From Capitella teleta (taxonomy: Eukaryota > Annelida > Polychaeta > Capitellidae), in assembly GCA_000328365.1 (NCBI GenBank), contig KB309274.1, forward strand, positions 81,896 to 145,895: a DNA stretch of 64,000 bases, given 5' to 3'. Below are positions 1 to 10,145 of the stretch, piece after piece. A model generated the notes under the pieces. That model was not told where the DNA came from. It did not search any database and saw nothing but the letters and a program-made list of their open reading frames with translations. Every line of letters begins with the position of its first letter. Position 1 is the stretch's first letter. Both the position numbers and the translations under genes were made by a program.

Positions 1-261
1 AAGCTGCAGAAGATGGACAACTGCAAAGGAAACAAAAGAAGAGATGAAGAATGAGTACCAAGCTATAATCGTGCACAACAAAATCGTTTCATTGCTTTCT
101 TTGCTAAATTTCAACAAATACTAGCGATAATCATAACGCATCTCAAACGGTGATCACTAACTGTTGGAAATATTTGGCTCTCATGACCACGCAGAGCGTC
201 TGTAACCGCTTTCAATAATAAACAATGTTGATAAGTAAAATTATTAGGTAAATTATGTGTA

Positions 262-471
262 TTATGTGTCAATTTCAATACCTGAAATGAAGTGGGCACT
301 GCAAATGACGGCATTTTTCTGGCGTTCTTCTGGCCATTCCGTTCGGCCAATTGCTGACAGCCACAGAGATTTGCGATGAAACGCGTGCTTTCTTTTCGGG
401 AGATTGTAAAATTTTATCTCTTTACCCAAATTCCATGTATTCTTGCATCCTATGACACAACACACCGGCAT
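262..471 (-). CDS. THAP-domain protein, first exon (partial gene)
   Basis: The minus-strand reading frame starts at 471 with MPVCCVIGC and carries the THAP zinc-finger signature: Cys-x4-Cys near the start, a conserved Trp (SLWLSAIGR), then CSAHF. The coding exon appears to end near 291 at a CAG|gtattg donor straight after the HFIS residues, the usual place for a THAP exon 1 to end. Later exons should lie to the left, towards and beyond the window start. A weak continuation (about 111-250) ends in a stop but cannot be assigned. THAP domains bind DNA and occur both in host transcription factors and in P-element transposases, so this may be either. The P-type transposon at 573-4268 lies about 100 bp upstream of this start codon. 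Confidence 0.6.
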   Translation of the reverse strand: MPVCCVIGCKNTWNLGKEIKFYNLPKRKHAFHRKSLWLSAIGRTEWPEERQKNAVICSAHFISGIEIDT

Positions 472-564
472 ACCAAATCAGTAGCAACAATAAATATATG
501 AATTAAAAGCACAAAAATACGAAACTTTCAGAAAAGCAGACGATACGAGCAGACGACGCTTCGC

Positions 565-572
565 TGAATACC
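565..572. repeat. Left 8-bp target-site duplication of the P-type element
   Basis: TGAATACC directly precedes the left terminal inverted repeat, and an identical TGAATACC follows the right one at 4269-4276. Eight base pairs is the duplication length made by P-element transposases. Confidence 0.85.
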
Positions 573-763
573 TAGTATCCTATATGCTAAAGAGAGTAGC
601 GCAAACCGGGTTCCTGGAAATTTAGAACATGGGCGTCATTTTGTTTCTTAGAAACGGAGCCTCCGCTATCTTTTAACATGGAAAAATCATACCCAACCGC
701 AGTAAATTCAGTATAACTTCGCCAATCGCACATGAAAACCCTTAAAGCCGACTATTATTTCTT
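573..763 (+). repeat. Left terminal inverted repeat of the P-type element
   Basis: This stretch matches the reverse complement of about 4093-4268 over nearly its whole length. Shared landmarks include CTAAAGAGAGTAGCGCAAA, TTTGTTTCTTAGAAACGGA and AAAGCCGACTATTATTTC. Confidence 0.9.
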
Positions 764-1074
764 CCTTAGATATTTCTTCATCGGGAAAAAATAATTTTGG
801 GTCCATTTGCGATTTTTAACTCTCGTAATCATAAAGTGAATCGAGAAGAAGTGGGTAAATCGAACAAAATCACGACGGCGCAATTCGTGATAACACAGCG
901 CTTTTCAACTGACAATAAATCAATAATTTCGAGCACATTTCGATATAAAATGAACATTTTTATGTAGATTAAATCCTCATAAAGATACTGAAAGCATTTT
1001 GGGAAGCTTGTAAATTCGTTAAACATTTTTAATTATGCTTCAAACAACTCCACTGTTTACGATACTTTTGCAAC

Positions 1075-1260
1075 ATCGGAAAATAACATGGAAAAATCAT
1101 ATCCAACAAATTAATTAGTATAACATTGCCAATCGTGCATGGGAACCCTTAAAGTTGACTGTTATTTCTTCCTTAGATATTTCTTTATCTAAAAAAAAAT
1201 ATTATTGGGCCCATTCACGATTTTAAACTCTCGTAATCATAACGTGAATCGACCAGAATC
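1075..1260 (+). repeat. Direct duplication of the P-element left subterminal block
   Basis: About 185 bp here match about 665-850 in direct orientation, roughly 80% by eye. Shared landmarks: AACATGGAAAAATCATA, TTATTTCTTCCTTAGATAT and ACTCTCGTAATCATAA. It lies between the inverted repeat and the first transposase exon. Confidence 0.75.
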
Positions 1261-1548
1261 GATAAAATAATTTTCGTCACTTGTGTGTATTTTCGTGTAA
1301 ATTTACGCAAGGTAAAGTATTAGAATATTACATGTAGTATTGCATTACCCTGATGGTTATATTTAAATCATATTCTGATCAGATGTAATAGATGTTTTGA
1401 GATTCATGAACAGAGTTTTTCATTCCAAGTTTCCGGGAAATGCGTCACGTTGTAAATGCGCGCCATGTTGGCGAGGAATTTCTAGGCGTCACATCTTGTG
1501 CTTTGGAAATACACGCTGTGTTCTTCTTGGGATGCATTTTGGCATAAA

Positions 1549-4149
1549 ATGCCAAGCTGCAGTGCCGTTAATTGCAATAGCAAGTACAAGAATGGTGTAC
1601 AGTTATACAGATTTCCTACAAATGTTGATAGAAGGAAGTTGTGGGAGAGCAAAGTAAGAAGGCTGAAATGGAAAGCAAGCTCCACGTCCCGCCTCTGTCA
1701 GGTGAGCATTTGAATTTAATTGAATCTAATATGGTTATTAATAAATGAAGTGAGCTAGATAACTACTTGGAATTGAAGCTGTGCTGTTTGACCTGAGATG
1801 GAGTATTTATTTGTTTATTTTAATTGCAAGTTTTTTCCATAAAAAGTAAGTCAAATAAAATGCGCGGGAACTCATGCCGATTTTTTAATCGTTTCCAAAT
1901 GAATTGGTTTTTTATGCTACCAAATAAGCTTGGAAAATGTTGCTGTACCGCTTTTTTAATGTTAAGTGAAATACAAATTATTGCATACATTTATATCTCA
2001 CCACTTATAAATATGCAAGACCAAGAAAAAAACGCGGGAAACCACTGTCAAATATTTAAATATGTTCCCAGAAACAAGTACCATATTACGTTTAGAAATG
2101 TTAGTAATATTTTGTTATGTATATAAATAAACAGTAAATTATAGAATGAAACATTTATTTACAAAAATTTAAGAAATGCACAATGATGAAAAAAACGCGG
2201 GAAAAGTTACATGAAGCACCGTCCGTAGGTTAATGCATTGCGCATCTTTAAATGAAGATCTTGTCAATCAGATGTAATCATGATAATGAATAGAATTTGC
2301 AAAACATTATATAGACCATTACCAACTATAGTTGACTTGTTGAACATATTAAACGGTAACCCTATTATTTTGTCCTGTAATAACAGATGTGGACATCATA
2401 ACGAATATATAACGTTATGAATTATTCTATGAAACATCCATAACGTCACTTCGAGCGTTATGATTCACTTCAATTGATTACGAAGTCCAAGTGGGATAAA
2501 GAAGACATTTAGATTAGTGAAATATTAACATATTTTTATGACAGTTTCATTTTGAGCCTTCCCAGTTCGAGGCAAATCGAACAGATGGCCGGAAATTTCT
2601 GAAATGGAATGCCATACCAACCATCTTTAACCACCTGAAAGCTCCAAAACACAGGAAATCACCAGTCAGAAGACCAGAGAGCCAAGTACCAAGGAATCAT
2701 GACCACACATATCAAAGTCAGAAATCTTCAACTACTGACACAGAACCTGATCCACAACCAGGTAACCATTAAGCCCTTTCTTAGAATTTAATATTCAAAA
2801 TTATATATTTATATATATAACATAATTATATGCATGTAAATATATATATGTCTGTTATGCAGAATCAGATACATACATCAAGCTGAAAATGAAAATTTAA
2901 TGAAAATTTGATATCCATTTCAGAGGCTGGCTCCACACAGCCATGTGAAAATGACAATGTCACCCCTTGTCACTCCTGCAGAAGACTCAGAGAGAAGCAG
3001 GACTTGCTGATGAAAGAGCTGAAGTGGCTCAAGAGAAAGCTCAAAAATGTTCAGAAGAAGAAAGCTGAAGAAAATAAAGGCATCAAGCAAATATTTGGCA
3101 TGGATCAATTGAAAGCTGTCAGCAGGATGTCATCTCAAGGAATGAAATGGACACCTGAGACAGTGAAGAAAGCTCTAAGCATGCGTTTTAGCTGTGGAAC
3201 AGGAGGATATAACATCGTCCGCCTCCACCTCCCTCTCCCGTGTGAACGCACTCTCCAACAGCGAGTGCAGCATGTGACATTCCAGCCTGGAATTTTGACA
3301 GACGTGTTCAGTTACCTCCAAATGAAGATTGCTAACTTCTGCCCTGAAGAGAAAATATGCACATTGACTCTTGATGAAATGTCCATAATACCTACCATCA
3401 ATTATGATCCAGGATCCGGACAGATGTACGGCCGAGTGACAATTCAAGGCCACACAGGACCCGCAACCCATGCCCTCGTATTCATGCTTAGCGGCATTAC
3501 CACCCGCTGGAAACAATCGGTGGCCTACCATTTCACCGGAAACAGTATGAAAGGAACGTCTTTGAAGGCACTGGTCTTTGACATCGTGAAGCAGGCAGCA
3601 GACATCGGCCTGCATGTGATCGCTGTTACCTCCGACATGGGGAGTACAAACAGAGCCATGTGGAAGGCATGCGGCATAGGGGCTTCACGGAATACAACAG
3701 TGTGCAGCATTGCACACCCGGCAGATAGTACTCGGAAGATGTACTTTATGCCAGATGTGCCACATGTGTTTAAGAACATAAAGTCTGCTCTAGTGAGTGG
3801 CCATGAGTTCAAGTTTGGACCTAAAACAATTGAACAATTTAACCTGCAACATGAAAAGGCCAGCATGCAACCTCTGCATGAGCTGGCTATATTTCAGAAC
3901 GAATCGGAATTAAAGTTGGCGCCGAAGCTTAGGAAAGATGGGTTGTACGTTAATCATTTCGACAAAATGAAGGTTTCTAACGCGACAAATGTCATCAGCA
4001 GAGATGTGAGCGCCGCATTGAAGTACATGGTTGCTAAAGAAGGAAGACCGAATGAAAATCTCACAACCGCTTGGTTCATCGAGACTGTTGCTGTAGAAAT
4101 AATAGTCGGCTTTAAGGGCTTTAATGCACGATTGGTAAAGTTATACTGA
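1549..4149 (+). CDS. P-element-type THAP transposase, C-terminally truncated
   Basis: Three exons fit splice consensus and phase: 1549-1701, 2545-2761 and 2924-4149 (about 532 aa). Exon 1 plus the start of exon 2 give a THAP domain (MPSCSAVNC; Trp in RKLWES; after splicing LCQFHFEPSQF, then AIPTIF). Exon 3 holds a basic/coiled segment, then the P-transposase RNase-H core with the first two catalytic acids visible in LTLDEM and TSDMGS, followed by the start of the GTP-binding insertion (PDVPHVFKNI). Drosophila P transposase is about 750 aa. The second half of the RNase-H fold with the last catalytic acids is missing because the frame enters the right inverted repeat and stops at 4147. It cannot be a complete transposase, but could act as a DNA-binding repressor, as truncated P proteins can. 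Confidence 0.88.
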
Positions 4150-4268
4150 ATTTACTGCAGTTGGGTATGATTTTCCCATGTTAAAAGATAGCGAAGGGTC
4201 CGTTTCTAAGAAACAAAATGGCGTTCAAATCTCACTTTGCGCTACTCTCTTTAGCATATAGGGTACTA
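4093..4268 (-). repeat. Right terminal inverted repeat of the P-type element
   Basis: Reverse-complement partner of 573-763. The last ~57 bp of the transposase reading frame lie inside it, which marks the deletion junction near 4093. Confidence 0.88.
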
Positions 4269-4276
4269 TGAATACC
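4269..4276. repeat. Right 8-bp target-site duplication of the P-type element
   Basis: TGAATACC, identical to 565-572. Confidence 0.85.
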
Positions 4277-5178
4277 GGGTGTAAACAAAATAAATGTCCG
4301 TATGCACGTGCTCGTTTTTTTCGATGCGCACGCAGGTTTTTTAATGCGCGCGCAGACGGCACCTAGTGACGTAGGCTGGGAAACCATCTATTGAATATGA
4401 GCTTTGGTCATCCCCTCAATTAAAGGCTAACTCGCCCAAATTTCCCCGATCGAGCATCTTGGGACCAATAGAGATACCCCTTGTCTTCTTCTCTATTTTT
4501 TCTTGTCATTCATTCCTGAGACCAAAATAAAAGAAAGACATAATTTTTCAGTAGGCCATTACATTGGTTTAATTTACTGCCACATTCGATTTAATCATAA
4601 CGCATTACAGGGAATGTAAATCATAACGTATTTTCAAAATTGCAAGTGAAATAAGGGAACAGCGAAAACGTCATCCTCGGTTGAGTCGAGACTTTAATTT
4701 TTCTTCGTTTCTTTAAATTATCGACCGGAGGCTCAAGGTGAGATTGAATCATTCACCCACTGTTGCAGACGAGCTCCTTTCGGGCTAGTCGAGGATTTAT
4801 TCTGTTTTGCGATTTTCGGTTCGACCAAAGAACGAAATGCCAAATGGAGCGATTTGTATTTTGTTGATATCAGATATCATATGACAGGTTATTTTTTACC
4901 AAATTTACGGTTACCATTTATTGAAATGACCTAACTAAACTTAAAGTGACCATTTTACGAGTTTGGCCTAAAATAATGTCCTTATTCACTAATTCAGACT
5001 TGTAATTTGTTGTTTCTCAACAAAACTTGTCCAGGTTTAAAGTTACTAGAAAATTCTTCCACCAGTCCAGTGGCACCATGGATGATGAAAGATTACGTAA
5101 AAGTGACTAAAAATGCAGTCTAATTTGCCATAATTTGTTCCAATTCAAGTCACAATAATTCCCCTGTTTGAATTGCAG
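4277..5178. other. Intergenic / upstream region of the ABCB9 unit
   Basis: No convincing coding exon is seen. It holds a GC-richer patch with repeated GCGCACGC-like words (4320-4360) and two ATCATAACG words (about 4596 and 4621) like those within the transposon. A polypyrimidine tract and acceptor (ttgcag, 5173-5178) end it, implying an unseen 5' exon or a trans-splice site. Confidence 0.6.
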
Positions 5179-5187
5179 ATTTCTGCG

Positions 5188-5382
5188 ATGGGACTTCCCA
5201 AGAATTCAGCGGAATTCCAGATTGTGCAGCGTATGTCCAGTTACCTTCCTCAGTTCAAAGAGGTCTTTGATGAGGAGACGTTTTACATTGCTGCCTTCAT
5301 CCTTGCCTTCATTGCCATAGTGTGCGCACTCGTCGTGTCAAAGTGTGTGACCCTGAAAGACGCCGGTCATCACCGAGATTAA
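5188..5382 (+). CDS. 64-aa single-pass membrane microprotein upstream of ABCB9
   Basis: The reading frame MGLPKNSAEF... has 64 codons plus a stop. Residues about 33-53 are strongly hydrophobic (FYIAAFILAFIAIVCALVV) and form one membrane segment. A Lys/Cys-containing stretch and a His/Arg/Asp tail follow. The ATG lies 9 nt after a good splice acceptor (ttgcag|ATTTCTGCG), and the stop is 12 nt before the ABCB9 ATG in the same exon. The two frames are therefore on one transcript unless an unseen start separates them. I do not recognise the family. It could be a translated upstream ORF, a real bicistronic partner, or chance, although the clean membrane segment argues against chance. Confidence 0.6.
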   Translation: MGLPKNSAEFQIVQRMSSYLPQFKEVFDEETFYIAAFILAFIAIVCALVVSKCVTLKDAGHHRD

Positions 5383-5394
5383 AAAACCTCCATC

Positions 5395-8300
5395 ATGACA
5401 AAGAAGAACATTTACACCCTTTTCTTCATCTTTCTCTCCACCTCTGTCGACATCATCACCACCTCCATCCTCTTCTGCCATGCAGATCAGCTAGTCCCCC
5501 GCCTCTCTTTTGATCTGAAGCATTTCCACGTGACGCAATCGGTGTTTGAACTATGGGTGTTTGGCGCAATCAGGTCGTGCATCATCACTGGGGGCCTGGT
5601 TGGCGTCATCTACAATCGCGATCTGGGTCCGAAGCGAATAGAGAAATCGAGCATTGTGATTGGGGTGCTTGCGGTGTTCATGTGGGCGTACTCTCTGGTT
5701 AAAATGCTCATGTTCTCCGAAGTGTTTGCGGATGATCTGAAGCAACCGTGGTTCTGGGCCATCTTCAGCTGGTCGTTGTTATTTTCTCTCCTTTTCCCCG
5801 CTCAATGGCGAACCCTCTCTGGCGTATCCCCTTCCGGCGATAAAAAAACCGAATCAAAATCTGTAAATTCTGATGAAGAACCGTTGGTACGAGATGAGGA
5901 AGCCAATAAACAAAACGACGAAGAGAAGAAGAAGAAAAAAGAACAGAAGAAATCAATCACCGTCTGGCGGCTAATTAAATTCTCCACTCCCGATATTCCT
6001 ATCCTCCTCGTAGCGTTCATTTTCATGACAGCATCTTCCACTGGTCAGTTTATTATGATATTTATATATTTAATTTATGCAAATTTATGCACCCGCAGCT
6101 GAAATCTTCACCCCGTGGTTCACTGGCCAAGTTATCCAAGGCATTGCCATTGAGAAATCACAATCAAAATTCACTCATGCGATTATAATAATGGGTCTGC
6201 TAGCTGCAGCGAGGTGAGTCATTGCGCCATGTTTTTTTAATTCAATCATTTCTTTTATTCATTCTCTTTTACTAGTGCCTTGTGCGCTGGACTGCGGGGC
6301 GGTTTCTTCAAAGTCGCCATGGTGAGACTGAACATTCGCATCCGCAATTACCTCTTCTTATCCATCCTAAACCAAGAAATCGGATTTTTTGACACGACTA
6401 AAACAGGTTTCAGTATGCTACACTGACTCCTTGGATATTATTAACCGTGATAATTTTTTATCACAGGGGACATAACCTCTCGTCTGACCTCTGATGTGAC
6501 TACGATGTCCGACACTCTCTCGCTCAACGTCAACGTTTTTCTCAGAAGTTTAATCAAATCCCGTGAGATTATTTGTTAATTGTTTATATGATTTGATTAT
6601 TTTCGTTCCCTGCAGTCGGAGTTATAGTTTTCATGGTTCGGTTGTCATGGCGTTTAACCGTGGTTACCCTGATTGGTTTGCCTATCATCATGGGTGTCTC
6701 TAGTGTTTATGGACAATACTACAAGGTGGGTACAAGAAATTGACTATTTTATCAATAATACTCGCAAACAAATTGTGAATTCTCAAACCGATTTTATTGC
6801 TACAGAAATTATCATCGAGCGTACAAGATTCGTTAGCGAAAGCGAATGAGGTGGCGGAGGAAGTGGTTTCCTCCATGAGAACCGTCAGGAGTTTTGCGAA
6901 TGAATCTGACGAAGTCAAGCGATACGACATCAAATTGCAAGTGACGAAGAAACTGAAGATGAAAGAGGCGTTTGCCTACGCTGGCTACATCTGGTCCAAT
7001 GAGGTCCACTCTGAATACATTTATCTGTTGCTTTATTTGATATAGTTTGCCTTTTAAAATCCTGTAAAAATCTTATACAGCTCAAGTTGCATGCTCAGTT
7101 GAATAAGAGTTGAAAGTGTTGAGCCGTACACTTTTGATAATATTCTCCTTTTTTTCTCTATTCACAGCTGTTTGCTTTGTCACTGATCGTGGCCACATTG
7201 TACTATGGCGGTCACTTAGTGGTCAATGATGCTCTGACCGGTGGCTCTCTTGTTTCCTTTATACTCTACCAAATGGAACTTGGTTTTGCTCTCGAGGTGA
7301 GTTTGTGGATATCTCGTAATTTGATTCGGAGAACGATAGTGGGACAAATTCTTCCTTTTTCAGTCCATATCATACGTGTACTCCGGATTGATGGAGTCTG
7401 TCGGAGCTTCGGAAAAAGTCTTTGAATTCATCGACCGCAAACCTGTTATTCGCCACAATGGTAAACTAAAACCTGCGACCTTAAAAGGTCACTTAGAGTT
7501 CAAGGATGTTGTGTTCTCATATCCATCACGGCCGGAAACTGAAGTCTTAAAGGTGCCGTGCAAAAAAAAAAAAAAAATGTGTTCTAATTTTGTATGACCG
7601 TAACTTTTTTAGGGAGTAAGTTTCAAAGTGGAACCTGGTGAAGTCGTGGCTCTAGTTGGACCTAGCGGAGGCGGGAAAAGTTCTTGTGTCAACCTGCTGG
7701 AGCATTTCTATGAGACCAAATCCGGTCAAGTACTCTTAGATGGCATTGATATTCAGCAGTATGACCATGGATACCTCCATGAAAAGGTTCTTTTAATGCC
7801 TTTTTATTGTCACTCAGGAATTTTCAAATTATTTTAATTAACTCTTGTATCCTGGATATGCAATAAGTGTGAATTTTTATTCTGTTCTCTTGTTTTCAGG
7901 TTTCGTTGGTTGGTCAGGAGCCAGTGTTGTATGCTCGTTCGATCAAAGAGAACATTGCGTATGGATTGGACGAATGGACAATAGAAGACGTTGAGAAGGC
8001 TGCTCAATTGGCCAACGCTCATGACTTCATCAAGGACATGGCGGATGGTTACGACACGCAGACTGGAGAGAAGGGCATGCAGCTATCTGGTAAGAAATAA
8101 AAAAAATACTATTAAAAAAAAAAAAAAAAAAAATTTTTTTTTTTTTTTTTTTTGCCAAGAAGAATATTTCTCACCTGCGTGTCATTTATTGAGCTGATGG
8201 TTAGGAATTTCTTTTGTTTTATATTCAGGCGGTCAGAAGCAAAGAGTGGCAATTGCGAGAGCCATCATCCGCGACCCTGCTGTTCTCTTGCTGGACGAAG

Positions 8301-8831
8301 CAACGAGCGCCTTAGACGCCGAGTCAGAATTCTTGGTTCGTTAATCGATTTTAATTAATTAAAATCCGATAATAAAATAATTCCTCTCAGGTCCAAGAGG
8401 CGCTATACAAGAACCTGAGCGGCCGATCAGTTGTGATTATAGCGCATCGCCTAAGCACAGTCGAACGTGCAAATCGTATCATCTTCATCAACAAAGGAGA
8501 AGTCGTCGAACAGGGAACTCACGCTGAGCTCATCCAAGCAGGAAAGAAGTACGCTAAATTGGTGCAGCGCCAAATCCTAGCTCTAGACCTCGGCATGCAA
8601 GAGGACCTCTCTTCGAAGCCCAGTTGTGCTCAAATTACTGCAGAGGTGGCGCCACCAGCTGCGTTGTCAGTTGAGAAGCCTCCGCCGAAAGATGCTCTCT
8701 CCCTCGGCAGTAGTTTCCATTCAATGGCTGACGCGAATAGCGTTGATTTCAAAGAGTGCGTTTACACCCCACAGGGATCGCCCAAGTTTGTCGTTGGTTC
8801 CGTCACTTCCGTGGATTCGTGGAATTGCTGA
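5395..8831 (+). CDS. ABCB9: ABCB9/TAPL-like half ABC transporter (lysosomal peptide exporter family)
   Basis: Twelve exons join in phase: 5395-6043, 6099-6213, 6276-6406, 6467-6562, 6616-6725, 6806-7003, 7168-7296, 7364-7552, 7613-7786, 7900-8089, 8229-8335, 8391-8831, giving about 842 aa. An N-terminal four-helix TMD0-like region (to ~145) and a Lys/Glu-rich linker precede six core helices. The nucleotide-binding domain has Walker [11 protein letters not shown]-loop VGQEPVLYA, signature LSGGQKQR, Walker [13 protein letters not shown] and H-loop [10 protein letters not shown]. Exon-by-exon resemblance is closest to vertebrate ABCB9/TAPL ([35 protein letters not shown]), with TAP1/TAP2 more distant. 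TAPL moves cytosolic peptides into lysosomes as a homodimer. A Ser-rich C-tail follows the ATPase. The intron 8090-8228 carries a long A-run next to a T-run. All introns look GT-AG. Confidence 0.93.
8110..8153. repeat. A-run/T-run hairpin in an ABCB9 intron
   Basis: About 19 A followed directly by about 21 T, a self-complementary homopolymer pair. It may be partly an assembly or slippage artefact. Confidence 0.7.
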
Positions 8832-10145
8832 ATTTTGTTCGTTTTTGTAGAACTCCACCTCTTTTTTTGTTCTTTCACGAATTATTTAGGTTTCAATTTT
8901 TCTTTAATCTTTCTAATTGTTCTTCTTAATTGTTGTTCTTGTCATGGCAGTGTGATCACCTTTACCTCCCTTCCTCTGTCACGTTTATTTACTTTAGGTT
9001 TATCGATATCGTATCAGCTACACTTCTTTTTCTTCTCAAAATTTCTTGGTGAATTTCTTTTCTGAAATTCTTTAACTTTGATCTCAAGTTATATTATGTA
9101 ACTTTTGGTAGATGCTATTTGGTATCTTTTTTTCTCAATTCAATACTTTCATATTGTCATGGTTACTGGATTTCTCAAATGTCACCCTTTTATTTAAATC
9201 CACTTTTTCATCATAAGTCACTTTTTTGTCACTTAATAAAGAATTATTTATTACACATCAAATATGAATTCCCAACTGTTGATTTGAAAGTCGAGGGAAA
9301 AGAAATGAAAAATTAAGAGTACACATATTTATTTATTCATTGCTCAAATAAATGCCCCCTCCCCTATTTAAATAAAAAAAGACCGCATCATAATACATAT
9401 AATTACTATAATCTTGCAGCAGACGACTAAGAATGTTCAAAAAATAAAAGTTGACGTGACATCAAACCGACACAGATGAGGGGGGGGGGAAAGGAAAGAT
9501 CATGTCATTGTGACTAGATTAAGATACATGTATGAATTCAGCCCAACGTTGAATTTTATATATGAATTCTCAGCAAAAATCTGCAAATAAATCATAAAGA
9601 GAGGACAACATGGATTAGTGAGTGCATGCTGTGCATAGTCAATTGTATATTCCTCACTCAATTTTCAACCCATGAACTTTCAGTTGTGCAACATATTCCA
9701 GGCACTGTTATTAGAAAAAGAATGTATTGGGACTCCCATTAAGAGCATGACACCACCTTGGTTACCATGGCAACTACCAGATTAATGAGAAAACTGAGAT
9801 GGCAGACTAACCGGATAATAATTCACGCCAAAAAAAAAAATTAGTTTTCTGGTATAGAAAATTTTGATTTAGCACAAACTTGAGAAATTCCCGACACATG
9901 TAGTACATGTACCATAAGTTCATGGCAAGGAATATGCCTGAGATTGTTGCCAACATTATTCAATCTCTCCGTAAATGGAATTTGGCATGATTGGGTTTAT
10001 GGCTCCACCCAACCCGAAAGCGAAGTTGAAAAACCAAAAATTAAAGTGGAAAGATATTAAATTTATATCCAACAAATCACAAAACAAAAATTGACATCTG
10101 AGTTGAATTAAATGAAAGCACAAAAAGACGTATCTTGTCATATCT
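8832..10145. other. Convergent 3' ends of ABCB9 and UBAP1
   Basis: The two genes run tail to tail. After ABCB9 comes T-rich 3' UTR-like sequence with an AATAAA at about 9235-9240. The remainder is A/T-rich and shows no exon. A G-run lies at 9480-9489. No repeat family was recognised. Confidence 0.6.
9235..9240 (+). terminator. Probable ABCB9 polyadenylation signal
   Basis: AATAAA about 400 bp after the ABCB9 stop, following T-rich 3' UTR-like sequence. Called by motif only. Confidence 0.4.

Larger units (their letters stand above)
573..4268 (+). mobile_element. P-type DNA transposon, 3.7 kb, with internal deletion
   Basis: The element is bounded by 8-bp duplications and by inverted repeats of about 190 bp (573 to about 763, and about 4093-4268). 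These start TAGTAyCCTATATGC and are roughly 85-90% identical. Inside lies a THAP plus P-transposase gene on the plus strand whose reading frame runs straight into the right inverted repeat, so the C-terminal part of the enzyme is absent. This is the structure expected of an internally deleted, non-autonomous P element. A block of the left subterminal region (about 660-860) occurs again, in the same orientation, at about 1075-1260. The element sits just upstream of another THAP gene. Confidence 0.92.

Noticed and set aside
2920-3866. Minus-strand frames over the transposase
   Set aside because: Shadows of the plus-strand transposase exon.
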